From JADLGL01 sp050184415 (GTDB lineage: Bacteria > Pseudomonadota > Alphaproteobacteria > Rhizobiales > Kaistiaceae), in NCBI GenBank assembly GCA_050184415.1, contig JBFXAJ010000018.1, positions 1 to 64,000 of the forward strand: a DNA stretch of 64,000 nucleotides. The letters run 5' to 3'. Every line of letters starts with the position of its first letter. The stretch's first letter is position 1. Below are positions 24,627-32,041 of the stretch, piece after piece. The notes below the pieces were generated by a model. That model did no database searches. It saw nothing but the letters and a program-made list of their open reading frames with translations, and was not told the origin of the DNA. The position numbers and the translations under genes were made by a program.

Positions 24627-25433
24627 TCAGAACGCGCCCATCCTCGTCAGCCCGAATGCCGCAAGTCCCCGCGCATAGGGCGCGCTGCCGACGGCGGCAG
24701 TCGAGACGAAGAGCCCGTCCGACGGCGCGTCGGGCCAGCGCTGGCCTTCGGTGAGCGCCGCCACGCGCCGCGCGATGCCGCCGGCCCCGTCGACGAACGC
24801 AACCTCCGGGGCGATTGCGGCGAGTTCCGCCTGCGCGAGCGGGAAATGGGTGCAGCCCAGCACCACCACATCCATGCGGTCGCCGCCGGGCTGGTCGAGG
24901 AGGCCGTGCATGGCATCGTGCCAGACGACGGGATCGACCGCCTCGCCGCGCAGCTTCGCCTCGACGGCCGGGGCGAGCGCCGCGTCGCCATGGCGGAGCA
25001 GCGTCATCCCCGTCGCATGGTCGGCGGCGAGCTTGTCGACATAGTGCTGCCGCACCGTGGCGCGCGTGCCGAGGAGCCCGATGATGCCGGTCTTCGTGCT
25101 CGCCGCGGCCGGCTTGATCGCAGGCACGGCGCCGACGATCGGCACTTCGAGCGCCGCGCGGACCACGCCGAGCGCGATCGTGGACGCGGTGTTGCAGGCG
25201 ATCACCACGAGGCGCGGGCGAAAGCGCTCCACCGCCCGGCCGAGGAGGGCCGGGACGCGCGCCGCGATCTCGGTCTCGCTGCGGTCGCCATAGGGAAAGA
25301 AGGCGCCGTCGCAGAGATAGATGATGGGGGCGTTCGGCAGGCGCTTCCGGATCTCGGCGAGGACCGACAGGCCCCCGACCCCGGAGTCGAAGACGAGAAG
25401 GGGCGCGTCGAAGGGAACGTCATCGGGCTGCAT
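24627..25433 (-). CDS. murI: Glutamate racemase
   Basis: The 268-residue cytoplasmic enzyme interconverts L- and D-glutamate for peptidoglycan. It shows the signature blocks: LLVFDSGVGGLSVLAEIRKRLP (about 9-30), YLCDGAFFPYG, the first catalytic Cys in VVIACNTAST and the second in VVLGCTHFPLA. The length is normal. The frame is open for 67 codons upstream of the ATG at 25433, but only the chosen start gives a family-like N-terminus. The upstream part crosses a bidirectional hairpin, which supports the later start. Confidence 0.93.
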   Translation of the reverse strand: MQPDDVPFDAPLLVFDSGVGGLSVLAEIRKRLPNAPIIYLCDGAFFPYGDRSETEIAARVPALLGRAVERFRPRLVVIACNTASTIALGVVRAALEVPIVGAVPAIKPAAASTKTGIIGLLGTRATVRQHYVDKLAADHATGMTLLRHGDAALAPAVEAKLRGEAVDPVVWHDAMHGLLDQPGGDRMDVVVLGCTHFPLAQAELAAIAPEVAFVDGAGGIARRVAALTEGQRWPDAPSDGLFVSTAAVGSAPYARGLAAFGLTRMGAF

Positions 25434-25523
25434 GCGGCCCTGCGTAGCGACAGCGCGGCGCCCTGCACAGAGGGCATCGCGCGGAGGAGGGTCGCAGCCG
25501 CGCCCGGACGACGCCCAGACGGC

Positions 25524-25562
25524 AAAAGACCCGCTCCAGCCCTCGAGGCGAGCGGGTCTTTT
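25524..25562. terminator. Perfect bidirectional terminator-type hairpin
   Basis: AAAAGACCCGCT (25524-25535) and AGCGGGTCTTTT (25551-25562) form a perfect 12-bp inverted repeat with a 15-base loop. A-tract and T-tract at the ends allow termination in either direction. No annotated gene ends near it: murI starts 91 bp to the left and reads leftward, and the PRC gene starts to the right. It may end an unrecognised small transcript. Confidence 0.7.
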
Positions 25563-25672
25563 GGTGACGGAGGCAACCGATGCTTCCGCCCTCTCCCGTT
25601 TCAACCCCTCCGCCCCCAACGCGTTCCCGAACACGCTCCGAGATAGCGCCGCAGACCGGCGACCATGCGAGT

Positions 25673-25697
25673 GGAACCGGTCGCCGAACGCAGTGTT
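25673..25697 (+). promoter_or_regulatory. Probable EcfG-type promoter (one mismatch)
   Basis: GGAAC (25673-25677), a 16-bp spacer and TGTT (25694-25697) give the EcfG consensus with one -10 mismatch. It lies 28 bp before the ATG of the PRC-barrel gene. Confidence 0.5.
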
Positions 25698-25724
25698 TCC
25701 TTAGGGGGCGACAGGAGAACGACC

Positions 25725-26027
25725 ATGGATCATTCGAAGCACGTCCGGCTGACCCCGGCCGAGATCGTTCCGGCGATCATCGACGGAGCCACCGTCTATG
25801 GCGCCGACGACCACAAGGTGGGGTCCATCGCGCACATGCACGGCAGCGGCCCTGGCGGCGAGATCGTCATCGACGTCGGCGGCTTCCTTGGCATCGGCAC
25901 CAAAAGGGTCGGCGTGATGGCGAGCCAGCTCGACTTCATGCGTGACGAAGACGGCGACGTCCACGCGGTGACCAACTGGACCAAGGAAGAGCTCAAGGCG
26001 ATGCCCGAGCACGAGGAGCCGTCGTAG
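25725..26027 (+). CDS. PRC-barrel domain protein
   Basis: The protein has 100 residues and is soluble. The body IIDGATVYGADDHKVGSIAHMHGSGPGGEIVIDVGGFLGIGTKRVGVMASQLDFMRDEDGDVHAVTNWTKEELKAMP is a typical PRC-barrel as found in short alphaproteobacterial stress proteins. These have the G.....VG.I repeats, the GGFLGIG turn and a terminal WTKEELKAMP helix. Such proteins are often induced by osmotic or general stress, though the molecular role is unknown. ATG at 25725 has AGGAGAACGACC before it. The near-consensus EcfG promoter supports stress control. Confidence 0.85.
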   Translation: MDHSKHVRLTPAEIVPAIIDGATVYGADDHKVGSIAHMHGSGPGGEIVIDVGGFLGIGTKRVGVMASQLDFMRDEDGDVHAVTNWTKEELKAMPEHEEPS

Positions 26028-26152
26028 CGGCAGCAACGGGCCCTCCGTCGCACGCGCGACGGGAGGTGGACGGTGACTGATCAGGTGGCGTTGCGACCGT
26101 CGCCGCTGGTGCGCGGTTGCAGGCGCGGCGTGTTCCCGGCAAGCTGCGCCGC

Positions 26153-26482
26153 ATGAACCGCATCGCCGTCCTCGTCCTCGCCCTCCTCCTTCCTGCCACG
26201 CTCGCGGAGGCCCAAGGCGTCACGTTCGGGGCCGCCACCTACACGAAGCCGATCTCGGCGATGACCGAGGGCGAGCTGATCGACATGTGGGTGGTCGAGA
26301 ACGGGCAATGTCGCGGCGGGCACGGGGATGACCCGGAGACGTGGCGGGCGTGCGGGCGGCGCGATCTTCTCGACCTCGAGCTCGATGGCCGCGGCTGGTG
26401 CTATGGCCGGGCGAACGAGCCGGCGACACAAAATGCCTGGCACCGCTGCGGCCCGGACTCGATCCGTCTGGCGCGGCCCTAG
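26153..26482 (+). CDS. Small secreted Cys-containing hypothetical protein
   Basis: The 109-residue protein has a signal peptide (NRIAVLVLALLLPATLAEAQG). The mature part is short, with four cysteines (GQCRGGHG, WRACGRRD, GWCYGR, HRCGPDS) that could form two disulfides. I do not recognise the family. Conserved-looking features are the AMTEGELIDMWVVENG stretch and the tryptophans. ATG 26153 is chosen because the signal peptide follows directly, while an in-frame start 12 codons earlier would add a charged extension. Confidence 0.65.
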   Translation: MNRIAVLVLALLLPATLAEAQGVTFGAATYTKPISAMTEGELIDMWVVENGQCRGGHGDDPETWRACGRRDLLDLELDGRGWCYGRANEPATQNAWHRCGPDSIRLARP

Positions 26483-26754
26483 CTTCGGCCGAGCACCCCG
26501 TTCACTCCGCGACGCCGCTCTACGACGGAATGCCGGCGGCCGCATGCCCACGCCCCGCGGCCTGTGACCGGCGTCACACCGCACTGCCCACAGAACATGC
26601 ATGCAATTGGTGCGGCGACGGCTGATGCTGCGTCGCAACGGCGGCTTCGCGGCGGTCACCCTCCGGTCTCGGGGCGCCGTTCGGCATCGGGGATAGGAGG
26701 TGCACCCCTTGATCCCCGATCCGCCGAGGCGGCCTCCTCGGTAGTCCCCTGACC

Positions 26755-26806
26755 ACCCGGGGAGGCCGTTCCCCCCGGGGGGAGGCCGTTCCCCCCCGGG
26801 GCGGTT
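26755..26806. repeat. Short tandem GC-rich repeat
   Basis: The unit GGGGAGGCCGTTCCCCC is repeated with small changes (GGGGAGGCCG, GGGGGGAGGCCG, then CCCCCGGGGCGG), about 17-19 bp each. It is non-coding. It could be slippage-prone, since the homopolymer G/C tracts differ between units. Confidence 0.6.
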
Positions 26807-26900
26807 TTGCGGTTGCCGAAGGGTCCATTCGCCGTCCCGCCGGCGGATTGTTGCGTGGAAGCACGCGCGGCGGACCGCTGCGGATCCACGCATCCACGAT

Positions 26901-27022
26901 CTCCTCCCCGGGCCTGACCCGGGGCCGATCGGCCGCTGCCCGGGATGCGGAATCGCCTGGATTGCCCAAGACTCCGGAAACTGCGGAGGGGCCGATAGAC
27001 CCCGGGTCAAGCCGGGGAGGAG
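26901..27022. repeat. Family-1 palindromic repeat without an associated gene
   Basis: CTCCTCCCCGGGCCTGACCC (from 26901) pairs with GGGTCAAGCCGGGGAGGAG (to 27022) with two differences. The interior contains CCCAAGACTCCGGA, shared with the copy at 8279-8389. It is non-coding. Confidence 0.78.
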
Positions 27023-27227
27023 CGGGTCCAGGTGGGCCTCCGACCGAGAGAGGGCGAAGTGAGCAACAGTCCCCGCTGCGGCGATGGCGTGCCGGAAGCC
27101 CGCCGCGCCCCGCGAACACGGTTAACAGAGCATCAACCAGAATCCGCGGATTCTCTCCACAGCCTAAACCCGTGGCCGCAACGGCGCGTCGCGCCGCGCT
27201 CCGGCCTTCCCGCTTTGCGAGGTCCCG

Positions 27228-27638
27228 ATGTCCCGATCCCTTCAAAAGCGAATTCTCGTCGCCGCGATCGCCCTTGCGGCCGCCGTCGATCAGGCGAGCG
27301 CCGCGCGCCACCCCCACGGCCATGACGGCGCCGCCATCGCGAACGGCATCGCCAATGTGGCGAGGGATCTCACGGTTCCCGTCGGCATGCAGGCCTTCCA
27401 CGCCGCGCCGCCGACGACCAAGACCCCGGTCGCCCCGATCGGCTTCCACGAGCATGAGCATGCGGTCATGGCCGCGTTCGGCGACCATCCGTTCGGCCGT
27501 TCGTTCGGTCTCCGTGGCCATGGCCGGCCCGCGACCGCGCAGGCGGACACCGTGATGGCCGTGGCCGTCGACGGCACGTTCGGCGTCGCAGTGCCATCGC
27601 CCGCGACGACTCGGCGTCCTGGGCTGCACCAGCACTAG
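27228..27638 (+). CDS. Putative secreted His-rich protein, doubtful
   Basis: The 136-residue frame begins with a plausible signal peptide (SLQKRILVAAIALAAAVDQASA). It continues into a histidine-rich region (RHPHGHDG, FHEHEHAVMAAFGDHPFGRSFGLRGHG). The His clusters could bind metal, but no family is recognised, and the last 30 residues look like non-coding translation. A frameshift near the end is possible. No strong ribosome-binding site is visible. I list it as possible only. Confidence 0.4.
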   Translation: MSRSLQKRILVAAIALAAAVDQASAARHPHGHDGAAIANGIANVARDLTVPVGMQAFHAAPPTTKTPVAPIGFHEHEHAVMAAFGDHPFGRSFGLRGHGRPATAQADTVMAVAVDGTFGVAVPSPATTRRPGLHQH

Positions 27639-27799
27639 CCGTCCCGCGCCGCGCCATTTCTCGCCGTGCGCTCGCGACGAGCGGCGCGAGCCCGCGTTGA
27701 CACAGTCCGATCCCGTCGTGCGGTTGCGAACGGGCGCGCAAGTGCTGGCCGGAGCCCCGCGTCTCGCAGCACGTTGCGCCGGCAGGAAACGGCAGCAGG

Positions 27800-28072
27800 T
27801 CAGGCGACCCAGCGCAGCCCGAGCTCGGCCATGCAGCCGAGATAGACGTAGTCGAGGCCGGCCTCGGTCGCGGGGTAGCGGGCCGGACTGCTGATCAGGA
27901 GCGCGTTGAGCCGGCCGACGCAGATCGTGTCGGCCTGCTGCACCGCGCTTCGCGACGCCGTGTCGCCGGTTTCGACCACGACCCACCGGCCACTCGACTC
28001 GGTGGTCGCGCAGCTCGCCAAAGCGAGTGCCGCGATGGCCGCGCTTGCGACCGCCACCCATTGTGCGCGCAT
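27800..28072 (-). CDS. Small hypothetical lipoprotein
   Basis: The 90-residue protein starts with RAQWVAVASAAIAALALASC, a lipoprotein signal with lipobox ALASC (Cys about residue 21). The mature part TTESSGRWVVVETGDTASRSAVQQADTICVGRLNALLISSPARYPATEAGLDYVYLGCMAELG has two cysteines and resembles other short alphaproteobacterial lipoproteins without a known role. ATG at 28072 is chosen for the signal peptide. It stands alone. Confidence 0.65.
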   Translation of the reverse strand: MRAQWVAVASAAIAALALASCATTESSGRWVVVETGDTASRSAVQQADTICVGRLNALLISSPARYPATEAGLDYVYLGCMAELGLRWVA

Positions 28073-28296
28073 GGAACCCTCCGCTCGGTCCGCCGAGGGA
28101 GGATACACGGCAAAGCCTTCGTCGTCGCCTGCCATCACTCCATGAGCCGCGCGGCCGCAATACCTCATCTTCTCCGTGCGGTAGGTGGCGGGAACGGCTC
28201 GTGGTGCCCCGCTTTGCCTATCCGCCCCCTGTGGGCTCGGCCGGTCGCGTGTCACCCGGCCGACGCGGCTTTGGAGGCCCCTCCGGAAGCCGCGGG

Positions 28297-28330
28297 AAGG
28301 CCCCTCGTCCGCAAGGCCGAGGGGCCTTTT
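28297..28330 (+). terminator. Terminator-type hairpin with no annotated gene upstream
   Basis: AAGGCCCCTCG and CGAGGGGCCTT form an 11-bp stem followed by TT. The perfect stem and terminal T's fit a Rho-independent terminator reading rightward, and the leading AA makes it usable leftward too. Confidence 0.6.
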
Positions 28331-28662
28331 CCGATCAGCCGCCTCTCCCGGCCAAGCGTCGTCGCCGCCGCCCGCCTTGGTCCCCGCGCGCCGTCTTGCG
28401 ATGACCGGCACTCGTGTCACGATCCGCCAGACGCGCCTCGAGTATCGGGCCCGCCCTCAGGCACCCGCCTCAGCGCGGGCGATCGGCCCAGTCGATTCCG
28501 CAGGATTCAGGCCGAAAGGCGGTGGAGAAACCTTAGGCCCCGCAATCACCCCGTGCGTCTTGTCAGCTTCCTGTCAGCCTCGATGCCGTAAGCAATGGGG
28601 ACATGTCCTAACTCCTCCTTCCTGCGGGTCCGGGCCGCCGCTTTTACCGGATCTGCCGGACG

Positions 28663-28726
28663 GATCGGCCCAGAACGGCGTGCGGTGGCCCCCCTTAGCC
28701 AAGCCCGTTCTGGGCCGGTCCTTCTT
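28663..28726 (+). terminator. Large terminator-type hairpin
   Basis: GATCGGCCCAGAACGG (from 28663) pairs with CCGTTCTGGGCCGGTC (to 28720) with one G-T wobble over a 25-base loop, and is followed by CTTCTTTT. This is a strong Rho-independent-like structure on the plus strand with no protein gene before it. Confidence 0.6.
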
Positions 28727-29038
28727 TTGGGGTCGAGGGATGGATAGGGCGACGGTGGCGATGCACCACCCCAGTCGGGTGACCTGCTGAAAGGTTAGCC
28801 GGACCCACGCCTCAATATTGGTCGGAGAAGGTCTGCCGGCTGCGAATATTGTGGCTGGGCGGCCCATATCCTGTAGCGATTCACAGCCAATCCACGCCGG
28901 CTGCTCAAGAACAATATGACATGGCACGCCTCGTGCTCTTGCCACGGCGGTCCCGGACCGGCGGCGGCGGCAATAGTAGACCGCGTCCTGGACCATGAAC
29001 CGGATGCCCGTCGGCATCCCTGGCATGGGACAGATCGA

Positions 29039-30067
29039 ATGCTTAAGCGGATACTCCTCGTTGCGGCGGGCATACTCGGGATGAGTGTGACTGCGGCCAA
29101 TGCGACCTATTCCATCGCGGCCTACGACCCCGACACCGGCCAGCTCGGCGTCGGTGTCCAGTCCAACACGCCGTGGAGCGGCGCGCGCGTCCGCTACGGC
29201 ATGGCGGGCGTCGCGGCCATCGCCTCGCAGGCGAGCTCGAACCCGATGATGGGCGAGATCGGCGTCCTCCTCATCCAGCGCGGCTTCTCGCCCGAGGAGG
29301 CCCGCGACATGCTCGTCGCCATGGACAATGGCGCACCGAACCGCCAGTTCGCCATCGTGGACACGCAGGGCCGTTCGGCGGGTTGGACCGGCGAGAACAA
29401 TTCAGGCTTCGCCGGCCACATCTGCCAGCCGAATTTCTGCGTCCAGGCCAACACCATGACCGGACCCGAGGTCCAGAATGCGATGGCAATCGCCTATGTC
29501 CAGGCGACGGAAGCAGGCTTGCCGCTGATCGAGCGGATCCTCGCGGCGCTCGAGGCGGCCGAGGCCGCGGGCGGCGACCGGCGTGGCTCGGAGTCCGGCG
29601 GCATCGTGATCTTCGAGCAGCGCGCGATCGCCGATTATGGCGATCGGGCCTACGACATCCGCGTCGACGACAGCGACGCGCCGGTGGCCGAGATGCGCCG
29701 CATCTACAACGTCATCCAGGCCAATGCCCTCGGCGGCGGCGTGAACCAGCTCGTCCAGGCCGGCGACTATCCCGCGGCGCTCGCCCTCATCGACCAGACC
29801 CTCGAGCTCAACCCCGGCCGCGATGCGGCCTACGTGCAGCGGGCGTCAGTCTACCTCGCGATGAACGACATCCCATCCGCCATCGCGGCGATGGCGACAG
29901 CGATCGAGATGAACCCCAAGGTCTACAACCAGACCCTCCGCAACGACGATTTCGAGGTGCTGTGGAGCAACCCCGATTTCCAGGCGCTCGGGGACTACGC
30001 CGCCTTCGCTCCGCTGGTGCCGAGCGTCTATGGCGGCGAAGGCATGCCGATGCCGCCGATGCCCTAG
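29039..30067 (+). CDS. Exported DUF1028 protein with C-terminal TPR region
   Basis: The protein has 342 residues. The signal peptide RILLVAAGILGMSVTAANA is followed directly by TYSIAAYDPDTGQLGVGVQSN, the family's conserved N-terminus. In DUF1028, an Ntn-hydrolase-like family, that Thr is the likely N-terminal nucleophile. Residues to about 225 complete the DUF1028 domain (SNPMMGEIGVLLIQRGFSPEEARDML; GRSAGWTGENNSGFAGHI). Residues about 240-310 form TPR-like helices (GDYPAALALIDQTLELNPGRDAAYVQRASVYLAMNDIPSAIAAM). The ATG at 29039 is chosen for the signal peptide. The substrate is unknown. A strong terminator follows. Confidence 0.85.
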   Translation: MLKRILLVAAGILGMSVTAANATYSIAAYDPDTGQLGVGVQSNTPWSGARVRYGMAGVAAIASQASSNPMMGEIGVLLIQRGFSPEEARDMLVAMDNGAPNRQFAIVDTQGRSAGWTGENNSGFAGHICQPNFCVQANTMTGPEVQNAMAIAYVQATEAGLPLIERILAALEAAEAAGGDRRGSESGGIVIFEQRAIADYGDRAYDIRVDDSDAPVAEMRRIYNVIQANALGGGVNQLVQAGDYPAALALIDQTLELNPGRDAAYVQRASVYLAMNDIPSAIAAMATAIEMNPKVYNQTLRNDDFEVLWSNPDFQALGDYAAFAPLVPSVYGGEGMPMPPMP

Positions 30068-30083
30068 CGTAGCTGAAACAGGG

Positions 30084-30116
30084 GGCTCGCCGGCATGTCC
30101 GGCGGGCCATTTTTTC
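30084..30116. terminator. Rho-independent terminator of the DUF1028 gene
   Basis: GGCTCGCCGG (30084-30093), loop CATGT, CCGGCGGGCC (30099-30108), then ATTTTTT. The 10-bp stem with one G-T pair and the T-run make a clear terminator. It lies between converging genes, and its T-run touches the stop codon of the minus-strand glyoxalase-type gene. Confidence 0.85.
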
Positions 30117-31041
30117 ACAGCTCCGGCAACGCGGCCTCGACCGCAGCCCGCTCCGGCTCCAGGAATGGCGGCAGCTTCAGCGCCTGCCCGAGCGACTCCA
30201 GCGGCTCGTCCACGGTGAAGCCCGGGGCGTCGGTGGCGATTTCGAAGAGAACGTGGCCCGGCTCGCGGAAATAGACCGAGCGAAGATACCCGCGGTCCTT
30301 CTGCTCGGTGGTCGTGATGCCATGGTCGCGCCGAAGCTGCTCGGCCATGCGCGCCTGCGCAGCGTCGTCGGCCGCCCGGAAGGCGACGTGATGCACCGAG
30401 CCCTGCCCCTGCCGCGCCGGCAGGAAGCCTCCGGCAGCTCGGAGAATGACCACGCCGCCGAAGCCTGCCCCGTCCGCCTCGAAGCGGATGAGGCTGTCCT
30501 CCCGCGCCGTCTCGCGAAAGCCGAGGACGCCGGCAAGGACCGCCGCGGTCGGCTCCGGCCGTTCGAGCATCAGCGTGACGCCATGAAGGCCCCTGATGGC
30601 GTGTTCGGCGGGCACGGACGCGGCGTCCGCCCATCCCGGCACAGCTCCGACCGCCATGGTTCCGACCAGCGCCAGCGCGGTGCCGTCATGGTCGGAGAAG
30701 GCGAGCACCGGCTCGCCGAACCGCCGGACCTGCGGGCGATGCGCGACGCCCTTCTCGATCAGCCGGTGGGTCCAATACCCCATCGACGCCATCGGCACGC
30801 TGAACGCGGTCTCCTCGGCCTGGCCGATCCCGTTCCGACCTGGTCCCGTCGAGGGGATCGGAAAGAAGGTCAGGATCGACCCCGGGCGCCCGGCTCCGTC
30901 GCCGAAATAGAAATGGTACATGCCGGGGTCGTCGAAATTGACGGTCTTCTTGACGAGGCGCAGCCCCAGGACCCGCTCGTAGAAATCGAGGTTGCGGGAG
31001 GGATCGCCACAGATGGCGGTCACGTGATGAATGCCCGGCAT
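30115..31041 (-). CDS. Ring-cleaving-dioxygenase-type VOC (glyoxalase superfamily) protein
   Basis: The 308-residue protein has two VOC modules. The N-terminal module begins GIHHVTAICGDPSRNLDFYERVLGLRLVKKTVNFDDP, with the metal-type His in HHVT. The C-terminal module has GSVHHVAFRA and ends with SVYFREPGHVLFEIATDAPGF, whose Glu is the usual metal ligand. This matches PcpA/YkcA-like dioxygenases annotated as ring-cleaving dioxygenases, often acting on hydroquinones. The true substrate is unknown. Start ATG at 31041. It is followed on the same strand by no close partner. Confidence 0.85.
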   Translation of the reverse strand: MPGIHHVTAICGDPSRNLDFYERVLGLRLVKKTVNFDDPGMYHFYFGDGAGRPGSILTFFPIPSTGPGRNGIGQAEETAFSVPMASMGYWTHRLIEKGVAHRPQVRRFGEPVLAFSDHDGTALALVGTMAVGAVPGWADAASVPAEHAIRGLHGVTLMLERPEPTAAVLAGVLGFRETAREDSLIRFEADGAGFGGVVILRAAGGFLPARQGQGSVHHVAFRAADDAAQARMAEQLRRDHGITTTEQKDRGYLRSVYFREPGHVLFEIATDAPGFTVDEPLESLGQALKLPPFLEPERAAVEAALPEL

Positions 31042-31126
31042 GGTGCGTCCCTCCGCGAATCCAGGTCGCGAGCGTTATCATCCCCATGGCGATATCCAAG
31101 CAGCGCGGATGCGGGCGACGCCGACG

Positions 31127-31669
31127 CTACCGGGCCACGCGATACCTCAGATGGACTTCGGCGGCGAAGGCCGACGTCTCGATGCGCTCGAGCTTGATGC
31201 GCTCGCCGAGCCCGCCGAACAGCGAAATACCGTCGCCGAGAAGGACCGGGACGACGTGGAGCTGGATCTCGTCGACGAGGCCGAGCTTCAGGCATTGCCG
31301 CGAGATGCTGCCGCCGAGGAGGCTGACATCCTTGTCGCCGGCCGCGGCCCTCGCGATGCGCACGGCCTCCGCGATGTCGTCCACGACGAAGCTGTACCGA
31401 ACGCCGTCGTTCTCGATCGGCTCGTGGGGCGCATGGGTCATCAGATAGACCGGCACCTTCAGCGTGCCGCCATAGGGCCGCTCGCCCTCCTCTATCGTCT
31501 GCGTCTTGTTGGCGCCGCCGATGACGGCCCCGATGCGATCCATGATGGCGGCCACCACCGCGCCGTCCTCGTCCGCGGTCGGGAAACCGAACATCCAGTC
31601 CACCCCGCCTTGCGGGTCGGCCATGAAGCCATCGAGCGTGAGCGTCGCGTGGATGAAGACTTTTCCCAT
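31127..31669 (-). CDS. Dihydrofolate-reductase-like RibD C-terminal domain protein
   Basis: The 180-residue protein has the RibD C-terminal/YwjB-like reductase fold. GKVFIHATLTLDGFMADPQGGVDWMFGF is at the start, IGAVIGGANKTQTIEEGERPYGG in the middle and DVSLLGGSISRQCLKLGLVDEIQLHVVPVLLGDGISLFGG near the end. These are the family's strands around the NADPH site. Such stand-alone proteins are common and of uncertain substrate; they are not true folate-pathway reductases. AAGGTGATGAA precedes the ATG at 31669. Confidence 0.85.
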   Translation of the reverse strand: MGKVFIHATLTLDGFMADPQGGVDWMFGFPTADEDGAVVAAIMDRIGAVIGGANKTQTIEEGERPYGGTLKVPVYLMTHAPHEPIENDGVRYSFVVDDIAEAVRIARAAAGDKDVSLLGGSISRQCLKLGLVDEIQLHVVPVLLGDGISLFGGLGERIKLERIETSAFAAEVHLRYRVAR

Positions 31670-31723
31670 TTCATCACCTTGAATGCCTGAGTTGCTGCGG
31701 GGCGGCCGTCCGGAGTGAACGCA

Positions 31724-31936
31724 TCACCGGCCGCGAGGATCGACCGCCCCGAACAATTCGTGGCGGGTGATCCCGAGATCGCGCAGCAGGTAGTCCGGCG
31801 CGAACTCAAGCCTCTGGACGGCCGCCCGGTGTAGCCGCGCCGTACGACGAGCGGCGATCCAATCGACAATGGCAGCCACGACGCCAACGGGCGGGGCGGC
31901 AGAGCGACGGGCGGAAGCGAGATCGACGGCAGCCAT
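31724..31936 (-). CDS. DUF1127 small protein
   Basis: The 70-residue protein has a C-terminal half, RLHRAAVQRLEFAPDYLLRDLGITRHELFGAVDPRG, with the DUF1127 signature (L...D.LLRDLGI.R.E). In alphaproteobacteria such proteins are small, often Arg-rich, and some affect RNA or phosphate/carbon metabolism. The N-terminal extension is less conserved. It is divergent from the MocR-type regulator across a short region with an inverted repeat, so that regulator may control it. Confidence 0.8.
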   Translation of the reverse strand: MAAVDLASARRSAAPPVGVVAAIVDWIAARRTARLHRAAVQRLEFAPDYLLRDLGITRHELFGAVDPRGR

Positions 31937-32001
31937 TTGCCTCTCCTTCTGTACCGGGGGCGCGGGGGTTCGCCCTGGCGGACAGTCAGGAGGCTATGGC
32001 A

Positions 32002-32028
32002 AACTGGACATGCATTTGATGACCAGTT
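32002..32028. promoter_or_regulatory. Inverted repeat in the MocR/DUF1127 divergent region, candidate operator
   Basis: AACTGG (32002-32007) and CCAGTT (32023-32028) are exact inverse complements separated by 15 bp. The site lies between the divergent DUF1127 and MocR-type genes. MocR regulators often bind paired sites in exactly such a divergent region. It overlaps one candidate TTG start of the regulator (32027), which favours the later start. Confidence 0.5.
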
Positions 32029-32041
32029 GGAGCGCAGACCC

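Larger units (their letters stand above)
26483..27227. other. 745-bp repeat-rich intergenic region
   Basis: No convincing gene is present. It contains a short tandem array around 26755-26806, in which GGGGAGGCCGTTCCCCC-like units are repeated about three times. It also contains a full family-1 palindrome at 26901-27022. The open frames across it on both strands are low-complexity repeat translations. Confidence 0.55.
28073..29038. other. 966-bp non-coding region with two strong hairpins
   Basis: This is the longest gene-free stretch of the window. It holds terminator-type hairpins at 28297-28330 and 28663-28726, and the palindrome GGACATGTCC at 28598-28607. No tRNA, rRNA or recognised riboswitch was found. 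Open frames are short and not protein-like. Two hairpins that end no visible gene make small RNA genes a reasonable possibility. Confidence 0.5.

Noticed and set aside
24437..24754. Small plus-strand gene between the VWA fusion and murI
   Set aside because: The first part looks weakly protein-like, but there is no ribosome-binding site and the last half runs antisense through the murI 3' end.
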